Source: Asaia bogorensis | Lineage (GTDB): Bacteria; Pseudomonadota; Alphaproteobacteria; Acetobacterales; Acetobacteraceae | DNA length: 39,016 nt | Assembly: GCA_945873195.1 (NCBI GenBank) | Contig: CAMCDA010000018.1 | Coordinates: 1 to 39,016 of the forward strand | Direction: 5' to 3' | Part shown: one piece after another, positions 8,113 to 17,773 of the stretch | Numbering within the stretch: the stretch's first letter is position 1 | How the letters are laid out: every line of letters starts with the position of its first letter | The notes under the pieces: model-generated | Database searches by the model: none | What the model was told of the DNA's origin: nothing | Seen by the model: the letters and a program-made list of their open reading frames with translations, nothing else | Program-made: the position numbers and the translations under genes

Positions 8113-8972
8113 ACTACCGCCACGCCTTCCACGCCGGCAATTTCGCCGACTGCATGAAGCACGCGCTGCTGGTCTGGCTGGTCGGAGCCCTGCAACGCAA
8201 GCCCGCGCCGATCTTCGTGCTCGACACCCATGCCGGGACGGGCGGCTATGACCTGACGGCCGAGGATGCCACCCGAACCGGCGAAGCGGAGGCCGGTATC
8301 CAGCGGCTGCTCACCGATCCGCCGCCGGCGCTGGCGGAGTTCGTCGGATTGGTGCGTCGGTTTCAGGATGGGACCGGACCGCATCTCGGCACACGAATGG
8401 CGCCGAACCATCTGTATCCCGGCTCTCCCTTGCTGATCCGCGCTCTGCTGCGGCCGGACGACCGTCTCGCCTGCTGCGAGTTGCACGACCAGGACTACCC
8501 CGCCTTGCACCGCCTGTTCGCCCGCGATCCACAGACCGCCACACATCACCGCGATGCCTGGGAAGCCCTGGGCGCGCTGCTGCCACCGAAGCAGAAGCGC
8601 GGGCTGGTCCTGATCGATCCGCCCTTCGAGGCGCCGGACGAATTTGACCGCCTGGCGCGGGGCCTCGTGACCGGGCACGCCCGGTTCCCGACCGGCGTAT
8701 TCGCCGCCTGGTATCCGATCAAGCGCCTCGCGGCGGTGCGGGCGTTTCACTACGCGATGCAGGCCACCGGCCTGCGCGACATCGTGACCGCCGAACTGTT
8801 GCTTCGGGAACCGCTGGACCCCGCCCGACTGAACGGGTGCGGGCTGCTCGTCATCAACCCGCCCTATCGCTTCGAAGCCGAGGCCCAACCGCTGCTGCAA
8901 GCCCTGCTCAGTCGCCTGGACGGGGTCGAACCGGGCGCGGCCACAACCATCACGAGGCTGGCGGATGAATAA
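8109..8972 (+). CDS. rlmJ: 23S rRNA (adenine2030-N6)-methyltransferase RlmJ
   Basis: RlmJ methylates A2030 of 23S rRNA with SAM. The 287-residue product begins MNYRHAFHAGNFADCMKH, the characteristic YhiR/RlmJ start, followed by VLDTHAGTGGYDL (SAM binding) and the catalytic-loop motif LIDPPFE (about 177-183). Near the C-terminus GCGLLVINPPY is also typical. It is coupled to tsaD by an ATGA overlap and overlaps the start of gpsA by 8 bases. No anomalies were seen. Confidence 0.93.
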   Translation: MNYRHAFHAGNFADCMKHALLVWLVGALQRKPAPIFVLDTHAGTGGYDLTAEDATRTGEAEAGIQRLLTDPPPALAEFVGLVRRFQDGTGPHLGTRMAPNHLYPGSPLLIRALLRPDDRLACCELHDQDYPALHRLFARDPQTATHHRDAWEALGALLPPKQKRGLVLIDPPFEAPDEFDRLARGLVTGHARFPTGVFAAWYPIKRLAAVRAFHYAMQATGLRDIVTAELLLREPLDPARLNGCGLLVINPPYRFEAEAQPLLQALLSRLDGVEPGAATTITRLADE

Positions 8973-9945
8973 GGTCACGGTCGTCGGCGCCGGCGCCTGG
9001 GGAACAGCCCTGGCCATCCAGGCGGCGCGGGCGGGGAATGCCGTCACGCTGTGGGCGCGCGACCGCGCCACCGCCGCGGCGATCGAGCAGACCCGTGAAT
9101 CCCATCGCCTGCCGAACCACCGCCTGCCCGGCACGGTCCGGGTGACATCGGAGCTCCCCGACCAAACCGACCTGACGTTGCTGGTCGTGCCGATGCAGCA
9201 CATGCGGTCCGTGCTGCCACGTCTGCCGGCGGCCCCGGTCGCCATCTGCGCCAAGGGGGTGGAAGGCGGCACGCTCAGCCTGCCGCTGGAAGTCCTGACG
9301 GCGGAGCGCCCGGATTGCCCCGGCGTCGTCCTGACCGGCCCGAATTTCGCGCATGAGGTCGCGACCGGCCTGCCCGCCGCGGCGGTGGTTGCCGGCGTGG
9401 ACCCCGCGCTGCGGGACCGGATCGCGGCGATGATCGGGACTCCGGCCTTCCGGCTATACGGCAATGACGACCCGATCGGCGCCCAGCTTGGCGGCGCGGC
9501 CAAGAACGTGATCGGCATCGCCGCCGGCGCGGTAATCGGGGCGGGGCTTGGGGAAAACGCCCGCGCCGCGCTGATCACGCGGGGCCTGGCCGAACTCGGC
9601 CGGCTGACGGTGGCGCTGGGCGGGCGGGCGGAGACGGTGATGGGGCTGTCCGGCCTCGGCGACCTGCTGCTGACCTGCACCGGCCCCTCCAGCCGCAACT
9701 TCAGTCTGGGTGTGGCGCTGGGGCGCGGCGAAACCCTGGCCGCCATCCTGGCCACCCGCAGCACGGTGACCGAGGGCGTGGCAACCGCCCCCGCCTTGAC
9801 CGCCCGCGCCAGCCGGCACGACCCGCGCGTGGAACTGCCGATTTGCGAGGCGGTGGCGGACCTGCTGCAAGGCCGCCTGACCCTGGCCGAGGCCATCGCC
9901 CGCCTGTTGGCCCGTCCCCGCCGGGACGAGCACGGCGAGCGATGA
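8965..9945 (+). CDS. gpsA: NAD(P)-dependent glycerol-3-phosphate dehydrogenase GpsA
   Basis: GpsA reduces dihydroxyacetone phosphate to sn-glycerol-3-phosphate for phospholipid synthesis. The 326-residue protein has the N-terminal NAD(P)-binding GAGAWGTALA, the conserved CAKGVE with its active-site lysine region, LTGPNFAHEVATGLPAA, the catalytic lysine in LGGAAKNVIGIAAG, and the substrate-binding GLSGLGDLLLTCTGPSSRNF. Its start lies inside the end of rlmJ and its stop overlaps the downstream TPR-sulfotransferase gene as ATGA, so it belongs to the tsaD-rlmJ-gpsA transcription unit. Confidence 0.96.
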   Translation: MNKVTVVGAGAWGTALAIQAARAGNAVTLWARDRATAAAIEQTRESHRLPNHRLPGTVRVTSELPDQTDLTLLVVPMQHMRSVLPRLPAAPVAICAKGVEGGTLSLPLEVLTAERPDCPGVVLTGPNFAHEVATGLPAAAVVAGVDPALRDRIAAMIGTPAFRLYGNDDPIGAQLGGAAKNVIGIAAGAVIGAGLGENARAALITRGLAELGRLTVALGGRAETVMGLSGLGDLLLTCTGPSSRNFSLGVALGRGETLAAILATRSTVTEGVATAPALTARASRHDPRVELPICEAVADLLQGRLTLAEAIARLLARPRRDEHGER

Positions 9946-11372
9946 CCCGTGACGCCGACCTGGCCCTGGCGATCAGCCACCATAAGGCCGGCCGTCTGGA
10001 CCAGGCCGAGGGGCTGTACCGCGCCCTGATCGGCGCGAACCCCGACGACCCCGACCCACGCCATCTGCTGGGCCTGATCCACTTGGCCCGCAACCAGATC
10101 GAGGCCGCGGTGAGCCAAATCAGCCGGACAGCAGAGGCTCGCCCCCACTCGGCGGGAGTTCACACCAACCTGGGGGAAGCGCTGTTCCACGCCAATCGCT
10201 TCGCGGACGCCGCCGCGTCCCTGGCTCGGTCGGTCGATCTCGATCCCGCACAACCGACCGCCTGGCACCGGCTGGGACGCACGCTGGCCATACTCGGCCG
10301 CACCGAGGAGGCGGCGGTGGCCCTGCGGCGATGCCTCGCGCTGTAGCCGGACCATGTCGGCGCCCTGCGGGATCTGGCCGGTTTCGGCGCCTCGGACGTC
10401 ATCACGCCGCTTCAGACCGTCCTGGCGCGAGCCGACCGGCCAGGACGCAGTCGGATCGACGCCGGCTTTGCCCTCGCGGGGGCAATGGACTACGTCGGGC
10501 AATACGATCAGGCATTTGCCGTCCTCGCCGAGGCCAATCGCCAGATGCGCCGCGTCCTGGAGGACGCCGGCCAGGGCTTCGACGCGGCGGCGCTGCGGAC
10601 CTATGTCGACGCCCGGATCGCGGCCTTCACCTCTGACCGGATCGCCCGGGTCACAGCGGCCGAGAACACCTCCGAACAGCCGGTTTTTGTCGTCGGCATG
10701 CCCCGCTCGGGCACCACGTTGGTGGAACGAATGCTGGGCAGCCACCCCGCCATGATCGGCATCGGGGAAGGGCAGATGATCGGCGACCTCGCGGCCGCAC
10801 TGGACCGGGCCACCGGTCCCGAAGAAATGCGCGGCCTCGCCCGAACCCTCGGCGCGCGCCATCTGGACCGTTTGCGGCTAATGACGGGGCCGGCCGCACG
10901 GGTGGTGGACAAGACCCTCGACAACCTGTTCCACCTCGGCGTTATCGCCTGCCTGTTCCCGCGGGCGCGGGTCATCGTCTGCCGCCGCGACCCGCGTGAC
11001 GTCTGCCTGTCCTGCCACTTTCAGGACTTCAGCCTGCCGATGCCCTATACAACTGACTTGGCTGATTGCGCCCTGCGGGTCCAGGAAGCCAACCGCATGC
11101 TCGCTCTCTGGGTGGCCGAACTGCCGCTGCGGATGCTGGACGTGCAATACGAAGCCGTGGTCGCCGACCCGGAACGGGAGGGGCGGCGGATGGTGGATTT
11201 CCTTGGATTGCCTTGGGACTCTGCCTGCCTTGGCTTCCACGCCGAACCCGGGATCGTGACCTCCTCCAGCGTGTGGTAGGTCCGGCGTCCGGTCCATACG
11301 GCGTCGGCCGGGCGGTGGCGGCACTATGAGCGCCATCTCGGCCCGCTGCTCGTCGCCTTTGGGCGCGACTGA
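9942..11372 (+). pseudogene. TPR-sulfotransferase gene interrupted by two in-frame TAG codons
   Basis: One reading frame runs from the ATG at 9942 (ATGA overlap with gpsA) to a TGA at 11370-11372. It encodes N-terminal tetratricopeptide repeats (about residues 1-130, then 165-200) and a C-terminal sulfotransferase domain. That domain has the PAPS-binding loop VVGMPRSGTTLVERML and the second PAPS motif CRRDPRDVCLSCHFQDF. The frame is broken by TAG at 10344-10346 and again by TAG at 11277-11279, with no frameshift. After the second TAG the same frame continues VRRPVHTASAGRWRHYERHLGPLL, the conserved C-terminus of this family; its usual SVWQVRQP motif puts a glutamine (CAG) exactly where the TAG stands. 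I infer a recently inactivated gene; programmed readthrough is the alternative. Conceptual intact length is about 476 residues. Confidence 0.85.
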
Positions 11373-11398
11373 TTCGGGTAAACGCGGTAAGCAACGCC

Positions 11399-12937
11399 AT
11401 GATTCGCGGCATCCTGACGGTCGGCGGCTGGACCATGGCAAGCCGCATCCTCGGCTTCGTCCGGGATGTGCTGATCGCGTCCTCCCTCGGCGCCGGCTTG
11501 GTGGCGGATGCCTTCTTCGTCGCGCTGAGACTGCCCAACCTGTTCCGCCGCCTGTTCGGAGAGGGCGCGTTCAACGCCGCCTTCGTCCCCCAGTTCGCCA
11601 GCCTGCTTGCCGCCGAAGGACCCGGCCCCGCCCGCACCTTCGCCATCCAGGCCTTCAGTCTTCTGACCTTCTGGCTCGGCACCCTGACCGTCCTGGGCAT
11701 GGTGACGATGCCCTGGATCGTAAGCGCCCTCGCACCCGGCTTCATCGGCATCCCGGAGAAGTTCGCCCTCGCGGTGGAGCTGTCGCGGATCACCTTCCCC
11801 TATCTGATCCTTATCTGCCTTGCCGCGATGGTGTCGGGCATCCTGAACGCGATGGACCGGTTCGGCGTGGCCGCCGCGTCCTATGTCCTGTTCAACGTCT
11901 GCACGATCGCGTCACTGCTCGGGCTGACGCCGTTCGTCGCGACCGGAGGCCACGCCCTGGCCTGGGGGGTCGCGGCGTCCGGGGCTGCGCAGCTCGGGCT
12001 GTTGATGATCGCCTCCTCCCGCGCGGGGATGGGACTGACGATCGCCTGGCCAAAGCTGACGCCGCCGCTACGGCAATTGCTGAAGAAGATGGCCCCGGGT
12101 GTCGTGGGCGCGGGGGTCACGCAGCTCAATTTGGCGGTGGATGTGGTCATCGCCAGCCTGTTGCCGGCGGGCACAGTGTCCCTGCTGTACTACGCCGACC
12201 GGGTCCAGCAACTGCCCTTGGGTGTGATCGGCACCGCAATCGGGACGGCGCTATTGCCCACGCTGTCGCGCCAGGTGGGGGCGGGAGACGCTACCGCGGC
12301 CACCGCCACCCAGAACCGGGCGATCGAATATGCCCTGATCCTGACGCTGCCCGCCACGATCGCCCTGGTCATCGTCGCTTGGCCGATCATCTGGACCCTG
12401 TTCGGGCGAGGCGCCTTCGACGCCGGGTCTGCTCATCTGACCGCCCAGGCGCTCGCGGTCTATGCGCTGGGGCTGCCGGCCTTTGTCCTGATCAAGGTCC
12501 TCGCGCCCGGCTTCTTCGCGCGGGGCGACACGGCGACCCCGGTCAAGATCGGCATGGCCATTGTCGTGGCGCATCTGAGCCTGAACCTCGCGTTCATGGG
12601 GCCGCTGGGGCATCTGGGGCCGCCGGCCGCCACCAGCCTCGCGTCCATCCTGAACGCGACCTGGCTGTGGGTCGTGCTGCACCGGCGGGGCCATCTGCGC
12701 CTGGACCAGAGGCTCAAGTCCCGAGCGGTGCGGGTGACTCCCGCCCTGGCCGCGATGGGGCTGGCGCTGTGGGGGATGCAATACGCCCTGTTCCATCAGG
12801 ACATGTCCGGGCTTGTCCGCCTGGCGGTCCTGGCCCTTCTGACCGGGACCGGCCTGGTGGTCTACGGCATGGGATTGCAGCTATGTGGGGCTGGCGGGAT
12901 CCGGGAGATCATGGCCGGGATCCGCCGCCGCCGCTAA
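11399..12937 (+). CDS. murJ: Lipid II flippase MurJ
   Basis: MurJ (MviN) flips lipid II across the inner membrane for peptidoglycan synthesis. The 512-residue, highly hydrophobic protein begins MIRGILTVGGWTMASRILGFVRD, the conserved first helix of the MOP-superfamily MviN proteins. Further family motifs are LRLPNLFRRLFGEGAFNAAFVP near residue 45 and LLYYADRVQQLPLGVIGTAIGTALLPTLSR near 265; the length fits 14 membrane segments. It starts 26 bp after the TPR-sulfotransferase reading frame and ends tail-to-tail with tmk, the two stop codons overlapping by 4 bases. Confidence 0.95.
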   Translation: MIRGILTVGGWTMASRILGFVRDVLIASSLGAGLVADAFFVALRLPNLFRRLFGEGAFNAAFVPQFASLLAAEGPGPARTFAIQAFSLLTFWLGTLTVLGMVTMPWIVSALAPGFIGIPEKFALAVELSRITFPYLILICLAAMVSGILNAMDRFGVAAASYVLFNVCTIASLLGLTPFVATGGHALAWGVAASGAAQLGLLMIASSRAGMGLTIAWPKLTPPLRQLLKKMAPGVVGAGVTQLNLAVDVVIASLLPAGTVSLLYYADRVQQLPLGVIGTAIGTALLPTLSRQVGAGDATAATATQNRAIEYALILTLPATIALVIVAWPIIWTLFGRGAFDAGSAHLTAQALAVYALGLPAFVLIKVLAPGFFARGDTATPVKIGMAIVVAHLSLNLAFMGPLGHLGPPAATSLASILNATWLWVVLHRRGHLRLDQRLKSRAVRVTPALAAMGLALWGMQYALFHQDMSGLVRLAVLALLTGTGLVVYGMGLQLCGAGGIREIMAGIRRRR

Positions 12938-13575
12938 AGCCCGATCGCGGCAAGAATGGCAGCGTGAACCTCTTGCTCCGTCCCGTCCGCCGATACGACC
13001 CGGCAGCGGTCCGGTTCCGCCTGCGCGATCGCCTGGAACCCTGCATTGACCCGGGCGTGGAAGGCGGCATCCTCCCGCTCATACCGGTCGCTGTCGCCGC
13101 CCCGCTGTCGCAGCCGCACCGACCTGACAACAGCACTGACATCCAGCACAAGGGTGACGTCGGGCTTGACCCCCAGCAGGCCGATCTGCGCCCGGATCAG
13201 ATCCTTGTCCGCCCCCTGCCCATCACCCTGATAGGCCATGGTCGAGTCATAGAACCGGTCGCAGATGACCCACATCCCGGCCTCCAGCGCCGGGCGGATG
13301 GTCTTTGCCACATGCTCCGCCCGGGCCGCGAAATGCAGCAGGGTCTCGGCTTGGGGCGACCATGCGATCTGGCCGGAAAGCAGCAGCGTCCGCAGCAGTT
13401 CGGCCCCAGGTGCGCCGCCGGGTTCACGCGTGCGCAATGCCGGGATGCCGCGGGCGCAAAGCGCATCCGCCAGCAACCTAACCTGGGTCGTCTTGCCAGC
13501 GCCTTCCCCGCCTTCCAGCGTGACGAAGCGGCCCCTTGTGGTTGGCGTGCCCGCGGTCGGAAGCGGGCTGGTCAC
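12934..13575 (-). CDS. tmk: Thymidylate kinase Tmk
   Basis: Tmk phosphorylates dTMP to dTDP with ATP. The 213-residue protein has the P-loop FVTLEGGEGAGKTTQ near residues 17-31, the REPGG motif, the DRFYDSTMAYQG motif and a LID-type RQRGGDSDRYE segment. The start is a GTG at 13575 that overlaps the stop of the upstream carboxypeptidase gene (GTGA). It ends in TAG, which shows that TAG serves as an ordinary stop codon in this genome and bears on the interpretation of the nearby TPR-sulfotransferase gene. Confidence 0.95.
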   Translation of the reverse strand: MTSPLPTAGTPTTRGRFVTLEGGEGAGKTTQVRLLADALCARGIPALRTREPGGAPGAELLRTLLLSGQIAWSPQAETLLHFAARAEHVAKTIRPALEAGMWVICDRFYDSTMAYQGDGQGADKDLIRAQIGLLGVKPDVTLVLDVSAVVRSVRLRQRGGDSDRYEREDAAFHARVNAGFQAIAQAEPDRCRVVSADGTEQEVHAAILAAIGL

Positions 13576-14795
13576 CCGCCGGTCACCCAGCGCGACACGA
13601 CAGCCATTGCTCGGCCCGGCAGGCCCAGGCGCGGCACGTCGGCGCCGGCCAGCAGGGTCACATCCATCGGCGGGACGCCCTGGCCCGACATGACCAGCTT
13701 GCCCAGCGCATCACCCTTGGATACCGGCGCGTTGACCGGGGTCTGGTAGCTGACCTTGATCGAGGCATTTTTCCGCCACGTCCTCGGCATGGTGACCACC
13801 AGGTCCCGCCCGCTGACCAGCGGCACGGTCGGCGTAGCGCCGAGCCAGACGGGGACTTGCTCGATGACATCGCCGGCGGTGAACAGGGTGACGTTTTCGA
13901 AATTGGCATAGGACCAGTCCATCAGGCGCTCGGACTCTTCCGCGCGCTCCCGCATCGTGCTCATGCCGTTCAGCACGAGGATCACGCGGCGCCCGTTGCG
14001 GATGGCGCTGGCGACCAGGCCGTAACCGCCGGCCTCGGTATGGCCGGTCTTCAGGCCATCGCCGGTGCCCCTCTGCACCATCGGATTGCGGTTCGGCTGG
14101 TCAATGCCGTTGAATTTGAACGATTTTTCCGAGTCGTAGTGGTAATACTCGGGGAAATCCCGGATGATGCGGCGGGCCAGCGTGGCGATGTCCCGTGCGC
14201 TCATGCGCTGTTCCGGGTCGGGCCAGCCGGTGGAGTTCCGGAAATGGGACCGGGTCAGGCCGATTTCCTTGGCCTTCTGGTTCATCATTTCGGCGAATTG
14301 CTCTTCCGAGCCGGCCAGCGCTTCGGCCAAAACGATGCAGGCGTCGTTGCCGGACTGGACGATGACGCCGCGGATCAGGTCCTCGACCTTCACGGTGGAG
14401 CCGATCTGGACGAACATCTTCGACCCGCCCATCCGCCAGGCCCGTTCCGTGACCGGAAGCTCATCTTCCAGGCGCAGGCGGCCCTGCTTCAGCCGGTCAT
14501 AGACCAGGTACATCGTCATCAGCTTGGTCATCGAGGACGGCGGCATTTCATCGTCGGAGTGCTTTTCCAGCAGCGTGGCGCCGGTCGTGTAATCCTCGAT
14601 GTACGCCCACTTGGCCACGGTATCGACCGGACCCAGCGGCGTGTCGGCCGGTGAGCCGGTGTATTCGCGCGGCCGGTTGCGGCCCCCGCCCGGACGGGGC
14701 GGAGGGTTCGGCCGCTTGGGCGGGGCCTGCTGGGCCGCGGCGGGCGCCGCCAACAGGGCGGTGGAGGCCAGCATGATCGTGCGACGGGTAAGCAT
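13572..14795 (-). CDS. Penicillin-binding D-alanyl-D-alanine carboxypeptidase (peptidase S11)
   Basis: This periplasmic S11-family enzyme trims the terminal D-alanine from peptidoglycan stem peptides. The three active-site motifs are visible: SMTK (catalytic S88 and K91), SGN (148-150) and KTG (249-251). The N-terminus MLTRRTIMLASTALLAAPAAAQQ is a signal peptide with a twin-arginine-like pair, followed by a Pro/Arg-rich linker to about residue 45. The C-terminal domain after residue 300 is the beta-rich PBP5/6-type domain. Length 407 fits DacA/DacC relatives. A strong AAGGAG site precedes the ATG. It sits between the RlpA-like lipoprotein and tmk, an envelope-related context. Confidence 0.93.
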   Translation of the reverse strand: MLTRRTIMLASTALLAAPAAAQQAPPKRPNPPPRPGGGRNRPREYTGSPADTPLGPVDTVAKWAYIEDYTTGATLLEKHSDDEMPPSSMTKLMTMYLVYDRLKQGRLRLEDELPVTERAWRMGGSKMFVQIGSTVKVEDLIRGVIVQSGNDACIVLAEALAGSEEQFAEMMNQKAKEIGLTRSHFRNSTGWPDPEQRMSARDIATLARRIIRDFPEYYHYDSEKSFKFNGIDQPNRNPMVQRGTGDGLKTGHTEAGGYGLVASAIRNGRRVILVLNGMSTMRERAEESERLMDWSYANFENVTLFTAGDVIEQVPVWLGATPTVPLVSGRDLVVTMPRTWRKNASIKVSYQTPVNAPVSKGDALGKLVMSGQGVPPMDVTLLAGADVPRLGLPGRAMAVVSRWVTGG

Positions 14796-14810
14796 CGCGT
14801 CGTGTACTCC

Positions 14811-15698
14811 TTAATCGACGACGATCCGCGCGTCGGGCACGCCGGAAGCCAGGGCTCGGCTTTGCGCCGCCTCGGCCTGCGCCACGTCGGCAAACGGACC
14901 CATTTCCACGCGATAGCGCCGGGTCCGTCCCTCGCGGAACGGCACGATGGTCGGCCAGAGCCCGGCCACCCGGGCACGCTGGATCGATGCGTATTGGTAT
15001 TCCTCAAACGTCCCGAGTCGCACCATCAATCGGCCGGGGTTCGACATTTCCTGGACCACGGCTTCCGGCAGGCGGCCGATGACGGGACGGGTATCGGCGG
15101 TATCGGCGGCGTTGAACTGCTGAGTGGTGGACCCGCCGCGCGCGGCGATGCCGGGCGGCGGGGCGAGTTCCGCGACCTCGATCCGGCCGCGCGGTGCCGC
15201 TGCCATGCCCAGGCTGGGCGCCCCGGGCAGGGCTTCCGCCGCGTCCTGACTTTCCCGGCTGAGCACCACGAGCCGTACCCGCGCGGCCGCGTTGGAGGGC
15301 ATCCCGAGCAGGGTGGCCACGCGCGGGGTGACCTCCACAAGCCGGCTGGGATTGCCGGTGCCGCGATCGTTGATGCGGACGGTGGTGGACAGCCCGGTTT
15401 CAAGGTTGGTCAGGCGGGCGATGGCCGGCAGTTGCAGCGTCGCATGGGCAGCCGCCATGGCGTTGGGGTCATGGAGTTCCCCGTTGGTCGTCAGCGGCGC
15501 CTGGCTAGCGGGCAGGACCGAGCCAAGGCCGGTCTCATGCAGCGTGAAACTCTCCCGCGGGTAATGCCAGACGCCGCTCGCCTGATAGGGCTGGCCAAGA
15601 TGGTAGCGGGGGCTGGGTGTGGGCGTGTCGCAGGCGGTGAGGAGGAGGAGGGCGCCGAACAGGCAGGCGGCTATCCGAGCCGATTTCTCACCGGACAT
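14811..15698 (-). CDS. rlpA: RlpA-like septal-ring lipoprotein with SPOR domain
   Basis: RlpA proteins are outer-membrane lipoproteins with a double-psi beta-barrel lytic transglycosylase domain that acts on denuded glycans at the septum. Here a lipoprotein signal ends in LLLLTAC, then a barrel domain shows GLGSVLPAS, LTTNGELHDPNAMAAAH and VRINDRGTGNPSRLVEVT. The region after about residue 215 looks like a SPOR domain (RLMVRLGTFEEYQYA and MGPFADVAQAEAA). I prefer the ATG at 15698 because it gives a normal 23-residue lipoprotein signal; an ATG at 15713 in the same frame would add five residues. The start codon itself lies inside the partial repeat copy C. Confidence 0.85.
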   Translation of the reverse strand: MSGEKSARIAACLFGALLLLTACDTPTPSPRYHLGQPYQASGVWHYPRESFTLHETGLGSVLPASQAPLTTNGELHDPNAMAAAHATLQLPAIARLTNLETGLSTTVRINDRGTGNPSRLVEVTPRVATLLGMPSNAAARVRLVVLSRESQDAAEALPGAPSLGMAAAPRGRIEVAELAPPPGIAARGGSTTQQFNAADTADTRPVIGRLPEAVVQEMSNPGRLMVRLGTFEEYQYASIQRARVAGLWPTIVPFREGRTRRYRVEMGPFADVAQAEAAQSRALASGVPDARIVVD

Positions 15699-15735
15699 GG
15701 GGTGCCGTCCCATGAAAATTCTTGCGCGGTGCCCG
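15684..15735. repeat. Dispersed repeat, partial copy C (overlaps the rlpA start)
   Basis: The block TTTCTCACCGGACATGGGGT occurs here at 15684-15703 and again exactly at 15779-15798, 95 bp away, and similarity continues with gaps through CCC(A/G)TGAA and a following T-rich run. This copy contains the chosen rlpA start codon. Only the left half of the repeat is well preserved; the middle, including the GTTC-N7-GTTC-like box, is not recognisable. Confidence 0.7.
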
Positions 15736-15781
15736 GGGCGAGGGGTGATCGCTCGAACGACCCCCGGATCGGCCCGTATTT

Positions 15782-15892
15782 CTCACCGGACATGGGGTCG
15801 CATCCCGTGAATTTTTTCGATGGCTGGGTCGGGCCGGGTCGATATTCTGCATTTGTTCTAAATTACCCGATCGACCCGATCAAAGGCAACCG
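15782..15892. repeat. Dispersed repeat, copy B (between rlpA and obgE)
   Basis: This copy aligns along its whole length with 2422-2530, more than 13 kb away. It begins CTCACCGGACATGGGGT and ends CGATCAAAGGCAACCG. It contains ATTCTGCATTTGTTC (15844-15858), again one mismatch from GTTC-N7-GTTC. Read on the minus strand, copies B and C lie in tandem between the obgE stop and the rlpA start. Confidence 0.7.
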
Positions 15893-15904
15893 CCTGGCGC
15901 GTTG

Positions 15905-16960
<1,056 letters not shown>

Positions 16961-16984
16961 TCATGCAACGGGAATGGCCGACGC

Positions 16985-17254
16985 CTATTCCGCGGCGAGT
17001 GCCACGGGCTTGACGGAGATATGCACGCGACCGCCGGACTTGGTGGCGAACTCCACCTTGCCGTCGATCAATGAGAAGATGGTGTGGTCGCGGCCAAGAC
17101 CAACATTCTCACCGGGGTACCATTTGGTGCCGCGCTGACGGATGAGGATGTTGCCGGCGACGACGGACTGGCCGCCCGACTTCTTGATGCCGAGGCGACG
17201 GCCTTCGGTATCGCGACCGTTGCGGGATGAACCGCCTGCCTTTTTGTGTGCCAT
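16985..17254 (-). CDS. rpmA: 50S ribosomal protein L27
   Basis: L27 is a small basic protein of the large subunit whose N-terminal tail reaches the peptidyl-transferase centre. The 89-residue product begins [20 protein letters not shown] and continues with [15 protein letters not shown], which are the defining L27 sequences. It follows rplU after only 6 bp and precedes obgE, the standard bacterial arrangement. The leader peptide cleaved in some Firmicutes is absent, as expected for Proteobacteria. Confidence 0.98.
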   Translation of the reverse strand: MAHKKAGGSSRNGRDTEGRRLGIKKSGGQSVVAGNILIRQRGTKWYPGENVGLGRDHTIFSLIDGKVEFATKSGGRVHISVKPVALAAE

Positions 17255-17260
17255 ATCGGA

Positions 17261-17638
17261 TTACTCCTGCGGATCGGCCGCGGGCGCGGCAGCCGGCTCG
17301 GGGACCGGGGCGGTGAAGGTCTGGCCATCAGCGGTGATCGACGCGACGCGCAGCACGGTGACGTGCTGGCGATGGCCGTTCTTCCGGCGGCTGTTCTGCC
17401 GGCGGCGCTTCTTGAAGATGATGACCTTGTCCAGACGGTCCTGGGCGATCACCGTGGCGGCGACGGAAGCGCCGGCGACAATCGGAGAGCCGATGGTGAT
17501 ATTGCCCTCTCCACCCACCGCGAGGACATCGGTGAATGTCACCGTGCCGCCGGGTTCGGCTTCGAGCTTCTCAACCTTCAGGACCGCGTTCGGCGATACA
17601 CGGTATTGCTTCCCGCCGGTGCGGATCACAGCAAACAT
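17261..17638 (-). CDS. rplU: 50S ribosomal protein L21
   Basis: L21 binds 23S rRNA in the large subunit. The chosen start gives [15 protein letters not shown], the canonical L21 N-terminus, with 125 residues. The basic segment [17 protein letters not shown] near residues 75-91 is the rRNA-binding loop, and the C-terminus has an Ala/Pro-rich extension seen in some alphaproteobacteria. The frame is open upstream to 17713, but that part overlaps the promoter and leader. A strong sigma-70-type promoter lies about 60 bp upstream of the ATG. Confidence 0.97.
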   Translation of the reverse strand: MFAVIRTGGKQYRVSPNAVLKVEKLEAEPGGTVTFTDVLAVGGEGNITIGSPIVAGASVAATVIAQDRLDKVIIFKKRRRQNSRRKNGHRQHVTVLRVASITADGQTFTAPVPEPAAAPAADPQE

Positions 17639-17698
17639 GAGTACGACTTTCCAACACATCGCGAGCGGACAGGATGCCTGGCCGCCGAGGAAGCGCGG

Positions 17699-17726
17699 GT
17701 TATAGCGACGCAACCGCGCGTGTCAA
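17699..17726 (-). promoter_or_regulatory. Sigma-70 promoter of rplU-rpmA
   Basis: On the minus strand TTGACA (17726-17721) is separated by 16 bp from TATAAC (17704-17699). This is a full-consensus -35 and a five-of-six -10. The predicted start near 17692 gives a leader of roughly 55 nt before the rplU ATG. It is the best vegetative promoter I can see in the window, as expected for a ribosomal protein operon. Confidence 0.8.
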
Positions 17727-17773
17727 CGCGCATGTGATGGCCGATCCCTCAATCCGACTCGCCCGCGCGCCGT

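Noticed and set aside
7389-10862. Open frame of 1157 codons on the minus strand opposite tsaD, rlmJ, gpsA and the sulfotransferase
   Set aside because: It is antisense to well-recognised proteins, has no recognisable domain, and is rich in Arg, Ala, Pro, Gly and Ser, as expected of a shadow frame in high-GC DNA.
10344-11279. General reassignment of TAG to an amino acid in this organism
   Set aside because: tmk ends with TAG at a normal family C-terminus, and most other genes end in TGA or TAA, so TAG functions as a stop here. Local readthrough is not excluded.
11326-13749. Open frame of 807 codons on the plus strand overlapping murJ and tmk
   Set aside because: It runs in another frame across murJ and antisense to tmk, and its composition (Arg/Gly/Pro) shows no protein family.
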